From Spinacia oleracea (lineage: Eukaryota; Streptophyta; Magnoliopsida; Caryophyllales; Amaranthaceae): DNA of 64,000 nucleotides. A program made the position numbers and the translations under genes. The notes under the pieces were generated by a model. The model did not search any database and was not told the DNA's origin. It saw only the letters and a list, made by a program, of their open reading frames with translations. The stretch covers positions 1,279,747-1,343,746 of the forward strand of contig NC_079488.1 of NCBI RefSeq assembly GCF_020520425.1, written 5' to 3'. How positions within the stretch are numbered: the stretch's first letter is position 1; every line of letters begins with the position of its first letter. This document shows positions 34,301 to 44,360 of the stretch, in pieces.

Positions 34301-37300
34301 GCGTTTTCGGAACTATTCTTTTATGTGATACTTGCTTCTCTGGTGTCAAGGTGTATAGGGTTTAAAGGAACTACTCTGTTGGCATCATAGAAAAGGACGT
34401 TTTTTACTGTGTCGCTAAAATTTCGAGAGAATCTCGAATCACGGTCTGAAATAATATCGGTTTGGACCCCATGCAACCTCACTACATGCTTAATATACAT
34501 ATTCGCAAGTTGCTTCTTCTTCCATGTCTCTTTAATTGGGATAAACACGGCCGACTTCGTAAGACGATCCATAAAAACCCAAATAATATCATTTCCGTTC
34601 CTTGTTCAAGGCAAAGCAGTAACAAAATCCATTGAAATGGAATCTCATGTCCATCCAGGAACTTCTAAGGGTTGAACTTTTCCCATGGGTCTCTTATGAT
34701 CTATCTGGACTTTCTGACAGGTTAGGCATTTAGACACGAACTCGGCAACTTCACATTTAGCCACCAATAGATCTGCTTAAGGTCCTTGTACAGCTTATCA
34801 CCCCCAAGGTGCACAGAATACGGAGTATTATGCCCTTCATCTCCTCACATTTTTACCTTCCCTTGAACCTTAGACTACCATCATCATGGATCTTAAAATC
34901 AACTTCATTCCCTTGCCCATCTTTTCCTTAATCTTCTCTAGGTGCCCATCCCCAACTTGACTCTCCTTAATCTCGTCGAATATTGACAACCCCAATGATA
35001 ACGCACTCAGTCTTGCCTTGATCTCCCTAGGATTTAATATTTCTAAGCTTAGTCTTTGCATATCTCGACCGAACTCCTCAGGAACTACCAAGACATTCAT
35101 ATTGTGGCTCGACTTTCTATTCAACGCATCAACAACTACATTCGCTTTCCCTTCGTGATATTGGATGTCTAAATCATAATCCTTAATCAACTCTAACCAC
35201 CTTCTCTTTCTCATATTGAAGTCTTTCTAGGTGAAAATGTACTTCAAACTTTTATGGTCAGTTAATATCTTACATGTTGCCTCATAAAAGTAATGTCTCC
35301 AAATCTTCAAGGCGAACACAATAGCAGCTAGCTCCAGGTCATGGGTAGGGTAATTAGCCTCATAAAGTTTCAATTGACGCGATGCATATCCAATCACCTT
35401 CCCATTCTGCTGCAACACACATCCCAAACCAATCTTTGAAGCATCACTATTCACCTCAAATCGTTCATTCCCATCAGGCAAGGTCAAAACAGATGCAAAG
35501 GTCTAACGCTCTTTTAAAATCTGGAAAGCTTCCTCACATTTCTCACTCCACTCGAATTCTGATTCCTTTTTCATCAGATTGGTCATTGACTTCGCTATCT
35601 TCGAGAAATCTCTCACAAAACTCCTATAATAACCAGCTATGCCTAGAAAACTTCGAATATCAAACACATTCTTTGGAGTGGGCCACTCACTCACAACTTG
35701 GATCTTAGCAGGATCTACAGAGACTCCTTCCTTCGACACATAGAGACAAAAAATGCTACTTTCTCCAAACGAAAATCACTTTAGAGAACTTGACATACAA
35801 TTGATCTTCCCAAGTGTCTCCAATATAATCCTCAAGTGTTCATCATGCTCTTTTTCATTCTTTGAATAACTCAGGATATCATCAATGAATACAACAACGA
35901 ACTTATCTCGAAATTCGTGGAAAATCTTATTCATCAAATCCATAAATATGGCAGGTGCATTAGTCAACCCAAAAGGCATTATTGTAAACTAAATGACCAT
36001 AACGAGTCCTAAACGCAGTCTTAGGTGTATCCTTATCAGCTACTCTCAACTGGTGATACACCGAACGCAAATCAATTTTCGAGAACGCACTTACCCCATT
36101 CAATTGATCAAATATCTCATATATCCTAGGCAAAGGATACTTGTTCTTGATGGTTACATTGTTTAGTTCACTATAATCGATACACAACCTCATACTCCCA
36201 TCTTTCTTCTTAACAAACAACACAAGAGCTGCTCAAGGTGATGCACTAGGCCTAATATAACCCTTATTGAACAACTCTTGCAACTGTGTCTTCAATTCTC
36301 TCATCTCAGGAGGTGGCATTCTATAGGGTGCTTTAGATATAGGTGTTGTTCCGGGAACTAAGTCTATGGTGAACTCAACGGCTGTAGCAGGTGGCATACC
36401 CGCAATCTCACTAGGAAACACATCCCTAAATTCATTCACGATTGAATGGGTAAGTGCGTTCTCGAAAATTGATTTGCGTTCGGTGTATCAGTTGAGGGTA
36501 GCTGATAAGGATATACCTAAGACTGCGTTTAGGACTCGTTATGGTCATTATTAGTTTACAATAATGCCTTTTGGGTTAACCAATGCACCTGCCATATTTA
36601 TGGATTTGATGAATAAGATTTTCCACGAATTCTGAGATAAGTTCGTTGTTGTATTCATTGATGATATCCTGAGTTATTCAAAGAATGAAAAAGAGCATGA
36701 TGAACACTTGAGGATTATATTGGAGACACTTGGGAAGAATCAATTGTATGCCAAGTTCTCTAAGTGATTTTCGTTTGGAGAAAGTAGCATTTTTTGGTCA
36801 CTATGTGTCGAAGGAAGGAGTCTCTGTATATCCTGCTAAGATCCAAGTTGTGAGTGAGTGGCCCACTCCAAAGAATGTGTTTGATATTCGAAGTTTTCTA
36901 GGCATAGCTGGTTATTATAGGAGTTTTGTGAGAGATTTCTCGAAGATAGCGAAATCAATGACCAATCTGATGAAAAAGGAGTCAGAATTTGAGTGGAGTG
37001 AGAAATGTGAGGAAGCTTTCCAGATTTTAAAAGAGCGTTAGACCTTTGCATCTGTTTTGACCTTGCCTGATGGGAATGAGCGATTTGAGGTGAATAGTGA
37101 TGCTTCAAAGATTGGTTTGGGATGTGTGTTGCAGCAGAATGGGAAGGTGATTGGATATGCATCGCGTCAATTGAAACTTTATGAGGCTAATTACCCTACC
37201 CATGACCTGGAGCTAGCTGCTATTGTGTTCGCCTTGAAGATTTGGAGACATTACTTTTATGAGGCAACATGTAAGATATTAACTGACCATAAAAGTTTGA

Positions 37301-40300
37301 AGTACATTTTCACCTAGAAAGACTTCAATATGAGAAAGAGAAGGTGGTTAGAGTTGATTAAGGATTATGAGTTAGACATCCAATATCACGAAGGGAAAGC
37401 GAATGTGGTTGTTGATGCATTGAATAGAAAGTCGAGCCACAACATGAATGTCTTGGTAGTTCCTGAGGAGTTCTGTCGAGATATGCAAAGACTTAGCCTA
37501 GAAATATTAAATCCTAGGGAAATCAAGGCAAGACTAAGTGTTTTATCATTGGGGTTGTCAATATTCGACGAGATCAAGGAGAGTCAAGTTGGGGATGAGC
37601 ACCTAGAGAAGATTAAGGAAAAGATGGGCAAGGGTAGGAAGTTGATTTTAAGATCCATGATGATGGTAGTCTAAGGTTCAAGGGAAGATGGTGTGTACCA
37701 CAAAAATGTGAGGAGCTTAAGAGACGAATAATGGATGAAGGGCATAATACTCCGTATTTTGTGCACTTTGGGGGTGACAAGTTGTACAAGGACCTTAAGC
37801 AGATGTATTGGTAGCCAAATATGAGGTGTGAATTGTCGAGTTCGTGTCTAAATGTCTAACTTGTCACAAAGTCAAGATAGATCATAAGAGACCCATGGGA
37901 AAAGTTCAACTCTTAGAAGTTCAACCATTTCAATGGATTTTGTTACTGCTTTGCCTAGAATAAAGAACGAAAAATGATATTATTTGGGTTACTGTGGACC
38001 GTCTAACGAAGTCGGTCGTGTTTATCCCAATTAAAGAGACATGGAAGAAGAAGCAACTTGCGAAGACGTATATTAAGCATGTAGTGAGGTTGCATGAGGT
38101 ACCAATCGATATTATTTCAGACCGTGATTCGAGATTCCTCTCGAAATTTTAGCGACATACTCCCTCCGTCCCATAATTATAGTTCCGTTTGACCAAAAAC
38201 ACGGATTTTAAGAAAAATAGAATATAGTACATGGAAAAGTGGAATAAAGTACAAATAATGATTGAGTTGCATGGAAAAGTGGAATAAAGTAAATGGGAAA
38301 GAGAATATAGTACATGGCAAAATAGAATATCATGGGTGGGGATTTCAATGCATTTTTAATTAATATAGTACATGGGAAAGTGGGACCAAAACAACCAAAA
38401 TTAGAAACAGAACTATAATTTTGGGACGCCCGATTTAGAAAACAGGACTATAATTTTGGGACGGAGGGAGTAGTAAAAAGCGTCCGTTTCTATGATGCCA
38501 ACAGACTAACAGAGTAGTGCCTAAAAACCCTATACACCTTAGACACCAGATAAGCAAGTATCACAGAAAAGAATAGTTTTGAAAATGCCAAAAATTTTAA
38601 AGTTTTGAATCAAACTTCTGTAACAGATTCATTCCTAAAAAGTTTGTCCAGGGTATAGATCCAACATTCCTAAAAGATGTGCAGTTACTCTTCATTGTTT
38701 TACAGCCTCTAAGTGAGAGATTCATTCAGATAATTAGCCACATATTTGATAGCAAAGATCTAACTAAAAAGATTATTCCTCCTTTTTTCCTTTTTGAGAT
38801 GTCAACATCATGATCATTAGCAATCTTAAAATCTCAGCCAAGAAGATTTCTTTTTTTCCTTTTTGAGATGTCAGCATCATGATCATTAGCAATCTTAAAA
38901 TCTCGCCCTCACAAGCTTGGACAACCAAAAATGTAAGGCACCCCTTGGTAAGGAAATAGATGTATTATAAGCGTGTTCATTTCTCCCTTTATTTTCTCAG
39001 TATCCTATTTTAAATGATTTTTCACTTTTCTACCTAAACCTGATTCAGGCATTAGTGTTATCCAAGTTAGTTGTTACACAAGAGAAAGAATTCACGAAAT
39101 CTCATTAATCATTCCATGGAAAGCTAATTTACTCCTGAGTTTTAGAAACAAATTTCATGTTTTCTCGGAAGGAGCTAAAGTGATTAATAGTGACTGTCCA
39201 AGATACAGACACCAACTGTAACAAATGAGAATAGAATTCAGAAGCAAGCTCACTGTTTACTTTAAGACACCTTATGGAATCACATCTATTATTTATGGAC
39301 AGCCAAGAAAGCACACACAGTAAAAAGGGGCATACCGGAAGATTGTATTTGGTCCGAAGAATCCTTCGATAGTTGCAAGCATAACACGAAAGAAGGCAGC
39401 CAGGCAACCCCAAAAGTACACAATATAAGCAACTAAGACTGCTGGCGAGGGCCCAGAGCATACAATGAGCCATACAAGGTCCTACCAGGGTTTCAGAACC
39501 CAGAAACTCTGCATTCTTAGCAAAGAGATAGCAGGGGCAAAAGATACCTATGCAACCTGCAGAGAAATGAATAAGGGTATAATCATATAACAAGATACTA
39601 TGAATAAAAAATTCTCAACAATTACCTATTAGATTCTTTTCTTTAATAGAAACATTGCTCCCACCAAAAATACCAGAGGCGCATCAATAGACTCAATCAA
39701 AAAAAGCAACGCTTAAGTCATCAAAATTTCTAAAAAAGAAGTAAAAGATCCCATGTTTTCTGATGGAAAGATGAACTTGGACGTCTAATTATTATATCCA
39801 GTGATGAATGTATATTGCAAGGGTTAATTTAGGATAAACAAACATGCATAAATCCATTTACTGAACCAAATTGAAGAAGAGGCAGTATAAGATAATTTTC
39901 CATGATGAATTTTGAGCAACAAGATCAATATGAATTATCAGTAGCAATGCTGTCTACATGGGTATATACATGATCCATATTTTACACTTTTACACACTCC
40001 CTTCAATAAATTGGAACAAAATCAACATACCCCATGATAATATGGTTATAAAACAGTGCAAATGCACAACTAACCAATTTCGTCGAAATCCATACATGTA
40101 TACATTTTCTGTAGAGCTTATATCCACTCACATCAAAGGAGCAAGACGGGGCAATCTAGGTTCACTAACTCTAATGCAAACCAAAAATAAAAGATAAGTG
40201 TCACCTAGAACTACATTTTGTTTAGAATCATCTTAAATATGCTCAAATTGCACCTTTGACAAATTCATCCTTGTGATAAAATCAAGGGGTCACAAGAGCA

Positions 40301-40494
40301 GAAGGTAGCATACAGCTCGTTGAATCGTCGCAACAAGCACAGATTCCAGAAGACCATTGCACGGTGCCGTTACTAATCGAGGCTGAAGCTTGTACACTAT
40401 TGTTCCCTGTGATTAAAGCTTCAGATTCTTCCTCTGACTGCGACAAGGGTATATAAGGAGGTGGCACATAGCTTCCAATTCCTATCATTTCCAT
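28318..40494 (-). CDS. PLAC8-family protein (plant cadmium resistance-like)
   Basis: Three exons on the minus strand: 40494-40314, 39556-39336 and 28488-28318, giving 190 aa. All junctions are GT-AG and phases match. The N-terminus is hydrophilic; after [17 protein letters not shown] the exon join creates the PLAC8 motif [21 protein letters not shown] Cys-rich hydrophobic segment follows ([18 protein letters not shown], then [25 protein letters not shown]). Exon 3 gives [20 protein letters not shown] and [10 protein letters not shown], the family's second conserved block. PLAC8/PCR/CNR proteins are small membrane proteins linked to metal transport or organ-size control; which role applies here cannot be told. 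Intron 2 is about 10.85 kb (39335-28489) and full of transposons; intron 1 is 757 bp. Expression depends on splicing across the long intron. Confidence 0.9.
28489..29551. other. PLAC8 intron 2, 3' portion without elements
   Basis: No gene. A 24-bp direct repeat, 'acaaatactactatatactg' plus 'taaa', occurs at about 28564 and 28666. The remainder is unremarkable AT-rich intron. Confidence 0.6.
29552..29784 (+). mobile_element. Short LTR of a Ty3/gypsy element (family 1)
   Basis: Begins TGTAATATCGATTG and ends GAGCTGTAACA, then a perfect primer-binding site. At 233 bp it is short for an LTR. No second LTR of this type is seen in the window, so the 3' end of the element is lost. Confidence 0.75.
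29786..29798 (+). other. Primer-binding site (initiator Met tRNA)
   Basis: TGGTATCAGAGCC one base after the LTR end, the standard sequence complementary to the 3' end of initiator tRNA-Met. Confidence 0.9.
30060..30558 (+). pseudogene. Gypsy family 1 gag, N-terminal part
   Basis: From the ATG at 30060 ([20 protein letters not shown]) through a predicted coiled coil to [11 protein letters not shown], then a frame change near 30318. It continues in another frame as [19 protein letters not shown] and [11 protein letters not shown] second frame change near 30478 leads into [18 protein letters not shown]. At about 30558 the homology ends abruptly at an insertion; gag resumes at about 32041. Confidence 0.8.
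30770..30856 (+). pseudogene. rps7: Plastid-type rps7 fragment
   Basis: About 29 codons match the central part of plastid ribosomal protein S7 ([17 protein letters not shown] and ARKRPGRN), with a small internal deletion after the IRW triplet. The flanks are not rps7. Not functional. Confidence 0.75.
31982..32011 (+). pseudogene. trnW: 3' part of plastid-type tRNA-Trp(CCA)
   Basis: The T arm and acceptor half (gtaggttcaaatcctacaga, then gcgtg) match plastid trnW-CCA. The 5' half, D arm and anticodon are absent, so this is a truncated remnant and not a tRNA gene. Confidence 0.7.
32041..32625 (+). pseudogene. Gypsy family 1 gag, C-terminal part
   Basis: Resumes with [20 protein letters not shown] and carries the retrotransposon gag segment [18 protein letters not shown]. 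It ends in a zinc-knuckle-like [16 protein letters not shown], in which only the C-x2-C and HRC parts are clear. The frame ends at 32624. Confidence 0.85.
32626..34239 (+). pseudogene. Gypsy family 1 protease-RT-RNase H, degraded
   Basis: Protease at about 32715-32790 ([17 protein letters not shown]). RT from 33446 with [20 protein letters not shown] and [15 protein letters not shown], then after a frame loss near 33635 [18 protein letters not shown] and a polymerase centre FFDDILVF where gypsy elements normally have YxDD. RNase H remains at 33890-34190 ([16 protein letters not shown], then [17 protein letters not shown]). There are several stops and frame changes, and no integrase or 3' LTR. 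It is an old remnant truncated where the inverted repeat of another family begins. Confidence 0.8.
34240..36445 (-). mobile_element. Gypsy family 2 pol, left arm of a long inverted repeat
   Basis: Read from 36445 downward: RT ([92 protein letters not shown]), the RNase H domain ([52 protein letters not shown]), then integrase ([30 protein letters not shown]). Stops and small frame changes break it. The part from about 36095 to 34240 is repeated in inverted orientation at 36450-38655; 36096-36445 is unique spacer and RT N-terminus. Confidence 0.88.
36450..38655 (+). mobile_element. Gypsy family 2 pol, right arm of the inverted repeat
   Basis: Plus-strand copy of the left arm from 'gtaagtgcgttctcgaaaat' to 'aaactttttaggaat' (reverse complement at the far end). 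It carries the same RT, RNase H and integrase segments: [73 protein letters not shown]. Arms are about 1.86 and 1.9 kb after removing the MITE at 38160-38470, and look about 95% identical by eye. Several in-frame stops are at equivalent sites in both arms, so the duplication is later than the decay. The arms differ in small indels, such as four bases lost at the 'gtatca-ttga' site. Confidence 0.88.
38160..38470. mobile_element. Stowaway-type MITE in the right gypsy arm
   Basis: 311 bp with inverted ends CTCCCTCCGTCCCATAATTA and CTCCCTCCGTCCCAAAATTA (second one reverse-complemented), flanked by TA at 38158-38159 and 38471-38472. The left gypsy arm shows the empty site at about 34405-34413, where the same integrase sequence runs through without interruption. 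Confidence 0.95.
38656..39335. other. PLAC8 intron 2, 5' portion
   Basis: Intron sequence between the gypsy palindrome and exon 2. It contains a 69-bp tandem duplication (see next entry). Nothing else is recognised. Confidence 0.6.
38778..38915. repeat. 69-bp tandem duplication
   Basis: 'ttttttcctttttgagatgt' followed by catcatgatcattagcaatc and ttaaaatctc occurs twice with an offset of 69 bp (38796 and 38865) and only a few differences. Confidence 0.9.
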
Positions 40495-42018
40495 TCTTCG
40501 GAATCACAAGAAAATAACAACAGTGCCCAACACTCTCTCCAATCAGCTCCAAAATTTCTGATAAAAGTTCCCCACGACATATACAAATAAATTAATTACA
40601 ACCACCAAAAAATATCATATAATCAAGAAAATATCAATTTCAGTAATCCAATCCCAGATTTTTTCGTGCATTAGATAAAAATGAAAAACAACAAAAACCC
40701 AATTTTTTTATCAATTTGAGAGCGGAATACCATGAATTACCACTGGTTCAAAGGTGATCAAAGCCCATAATCAGTGGCGTATTCAAGAAGGGTTAAATGG
40801 AATGAAATTGAAACCACAAATCTACAGAAAAACAATTGAGATTGCTAAGTTAACAATTAGAAGAAGAAATAAAATATTACTTCGTATTACCTAAGAGAGT
40901 GAGTGAATGAGAGACTGTTGCTGGGTTTTTTCAGCTCTTAATTCGAGTTTTGGGGAAGATCCGATGAGTAGTACTCTTAACTCGTCAGAAATTTTCCCGG
41001 AAATTGTTTCCTCTCAATTTTTTTTTGTTCCTCAAATTGAGGAGAAGGTGAATTTTACATAAAAGGTCTTGCGCGCACGCACAAGGTGTACCAAGATAAC
41101 TTTTATGCAGTTTTTGGATTAAATGATTAATTTATACATTATTAGTGATTTTGAACAAATAATTTTTATTCAAATTAAAAAATATGTCATTAAAAAATAG
41201 ATAACTTTTACATATATAAATTTAACTTTTAAGCATTTTGAGTCAACTTTTACTTCGGTGTACAATATTTATTGTACACCCATTATAAATAAGAATTTGT
41301 GAATTTTATTTCGGTGCAGCTAGGTTATTTTTACCTAATTAGTCAATGTGGTACCTTGGTACAAGTGATTAAGGACTTAAGGGTCTCTTGTGGACTCCTA
41401 TAGTAGAACCCAAAAAAAAAGTCAAATGTGGATAACTAAAACCTAATTAAATTCACAATTTACATTTAGATTGAAAATTATTTTGTCGTGGTACCTTCAC
41501 TTAGGATCGGGTAAGAGTTTCGTTTGTTTATAATTTGGCACTAGGGGTTTAAAATATAGAATCGCTACTGATTCTGGCGATTTAAAATATAGAACCGCTA
41601 CTGACATTAGCGGTTTAAATATAGATTCTTATAGAACTGCAAAATATAAAACTTGACTGCAGTTTCAGCAACGATTCGTAGATTTTGATTTCAAATTATG
41701 TTTACCCGATGACATAAGAAAATCCAAAGTATAACTAATTAGTATTGCATCTTTTCAATAAAAAATCTAAAAATCGTTATTTGCATTTTTCTTTTTCTCT
41801 ATTTCAATTATAACAAGAATTGAATTTAGGTCAAAAGCATACCTACGTCAAGATAACTCTTCTTTGAAACACTTTGGTAGTGCTTTTGAATCAAAGTTCT
41901 ACTATCATCAGCGGCTTATATATAGAACCGTTTAACGATTTTAAATATAGAACCTCAATTGCCTGCTAAGTTCTACTTTAAACCGCTAGTGCCATTACCA
42001 GTTCTTTAAGTTTGGGAA
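40495..42018. other. PLAC8 upstream region and intergenic spacer
   Basis: The 5' leader of PLAC8 may be spliced: on the minus strand 'cactcactctcttag|gtaata' near 40895 is a good donor, and an exon could resume just before the start codon. 41090-41310 is the second copy of the dispersed repeat seen at 11085-11440. At 41540-42000 the words 'gcggtttaaatatagaaccg' and close variants recur in both orientations, giving small hairpins. No other gene is supported. Confidence 0.45.
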
Positions 42019-43240
42019 TCTATTACTATATACTAAAAGAGACACCAGGAATAACACGTGTCATCTCCTGGTGCATCTTAGTATTTTCCTTTTTAAAATT
42101 CTTTTTAATTAAATAATAAATAACTATAAAATCAAATATAAAATTGTTAAAAAAAATAGGTAAAATTCAGTTTACGAATGATTGTTTACAAAAAATAACA
42201 GATGAAATTTCATATAGCACAAAAAAAATTAAATTCCCTAAAAAATAGAATAAAAAATAATAAAAAGAAATCTAAAAATAATGTGTAGCTGGGGTACCTA
42301 AATTTTAGGAGAAACAAAAAATATCAATTAGATATTGTTGAGATAAATACGTGAATAAGTATTCAAATAATAAGTATTTAAATTTTAGCTTCCACAAATA
42401 TAGGAAACCACATCAGCCAATATATTTACATTAAGTAAACAGCCAAACCGTAAAAAAAAAATGAATACAATCTGTTCAAATTACAAAAACAGCCCAAAAA
42501 ATACGGATGGTTATAAAAAAAAATCGTAAAAAAAACGAATACAATATGTTCAAATTACTTAAACAACCCATAAAATACTGATGGCAGTAGGTAACAAATT
42601 AATAAATAAAATTACAAAACAAAAATATTCCCCAAGTTACCTACTTTACAAACTAGGTAACAAATAAAAAAAATATTCTACAAAAAAGAAAATTCCTTAA
42701 GTTCCCTGCAAAATAGGAATGCATAGAAAAAAATAACATAAATATCTTTGAAAAGATTACGTACAAAAAGCGTTTAAGAATAAAAAATAGGTAGAAGTTA
42801 GAGATAGATAATTAGGCGTGCAACAAAAATTATAAAATACTCCCTGCTTATCCAGTAATCCCTAGAATCTAGAATAATCACAAAGAATTAGGGTTACACC
42901 TAATTCAACCAGCCATAATCAACACTATATATACTCCCTACTGATCCAACAAATATTATCAAGCAACATTATAAACGTCATTTGTGAGAGAGAAAAAATG
43001 ACACAAAATTTAAGTCTCATACAGAGTATTAATCCATACATAGAAAATGTAACGATACAAGGGTTATCCGACTATGGACATTTCCTGCCTTCAATAATCC
43101 GAGTGAAACGTATACTATTGAAATGGTTTTACTAGATGTAGAGGTAATTCCATCATTCATATTGTGCTATATTCAATGTTAATATCGTGAAATAATATGT
43201 TGCTAACTATTTCTTTATTTTACTTTTTATTATATACTAG
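42019..43240 (+). mobile_element. Probable Helitron remnant with RPA-like exon
   Basis: The 5' end TCTATTACTATATACTAAAAG preceded by A fits plant Helitron starts (insertion between A and T). At 42998-43143 lies an RPA-like OB-fold stretch typical of plant Helitrons. A candidate CTAG 3' terminus lies at 43237-43240, but the expected hairpin upstream and a following T are not evident, so the right end is uncertain. No Rep/helicase is present. Confidence 0.5.
42998..43143 (+). pseudogene. Helitron-associated RPA1-like fragment
   Basis: From the ATG at 42998 the frame gives MTQNLSLIQSINPYIENVTI. After a one-base frame change near 43055 it gives RVIRLWTFPAFNNPSETYTI and EMVLLDVE, then a possible splice donor (gag|gtaatt). 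The VIRLWxxPxFxNPSE...EMVLxD pattern is that of RPA-type single-strand DNA-binding domains that travel with Helitrons. Broken and truncated. Confidence 0.6.
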
Positions 43241-43255
43241 GGAGGCAAGATTCAA

Positions 43256-43560
43256 ACTTCTTTCTTGCTAACACCTCTACCGTCCACGTCAGCAAGAAAA
43301 CCGGCCTAATATTTTTTTTTATAAAATCTACAATAAACCGCTATCTGAAATAGCGGCTTATAAAACCGCGCGGTTTTGTTTTAAAACAAACCGACATTTG
43401 AGTTCGCGGTTTATACCATTGAACCGCCAATTCAAATGGCGGTTTGTTTTATAACAAAACCGCCATTTCAATTGGTGGTTCTAAGCTGAACCGGGAAAAA
43501 AAGTACTTTTCTTTCTTCCATGCTGACGTGGACGATATGGAGGGAAATAAGTTAGAAAGT
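43256..43560. mobile_element. Foldback-rich MITE with CCGTCCACGTCAGC ends
   Basis: About 305 bp. Left 'acacctctaccgtccacgtc'-agcaagaaa and right, reverse-complemented, 'ccctccatatcgtccacgtc'-agcatgga are inverted repeats. The interior is made of short hairpins: aaccgctatctgaaatagcgg, then ccgccaattcaaatggcgg and accgccatttcaattggtgg. No coding capacity; no clear target duplication. Confidence 0.55.
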
Positions 43561-44360
43561 GACGTATTTTGAGAATTATTGGATCTTTAACCAATATTGA
43601 AGGAAATCGCTCAATAATATATCCACATATAGTATAAAAAATTAAAATTGTTTCATATTCATGTATATATTCATGTTATTAGTAGATATATTGTTCACCT
43701 ATGCACCGTAAGAACATCTCAAATTAATAATTATACGAATCATTTGAAAAGTGGAACATTAGTGGTACGAAAATTAGATGAATACGAATTATTTTTTAAC
43801 AAAAATATGTATAACATGTCAATAATTTTGGATTACGGGTCCTATACTAGTTCTTCTCTAAGCCACAACCCACATTTATCCTTTGAGCATAAAAATCACC
43901 TTCATATAACCCTCTAAGAAAGCCAAAAAAAAATCAACAAATACACATTGTTACACATCAATGAATTTTTCCAGGAAGAATAACAAGTCATATTGAATTA
44001 TTGATGTCATGAATCCCCGAGTAAAAGAAACAACCATACAAAAAAAGTTTGAACATCATAATCCATTGATCAGGAAAACTGAAAACCTGTAAAGAAACCC
44101 GAACAGAGTCTCACTCATCTTAAGCTGGACTAACTAATCTTATACATAATACATAGTACTTCGTAAACGATCTTTTACCTATAAAGATTAAAGAATACAT
44201 TCCATGACTCTAGGTCAATCAACTCATCTGATACATTAAGCTATGCAGATGTATTTCATGCACATAACAGAATACAGATACATTTACACGTGTTGCATCG
44301 ATACATCATATCATATCCTTCTCAAAATTGAATTCGATTTGCAGAATATTTGTTTTCCTA
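43561..44360. other. 3' flank of the TBL gene
   Basis: AT-rich. A short plus-strand open frame (43648-43917) has no recognised feature and I do not call it. The part next to 44361 is probably the 3' untranslated region of the minus-strand TBL gene. Confidence 0.5.
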
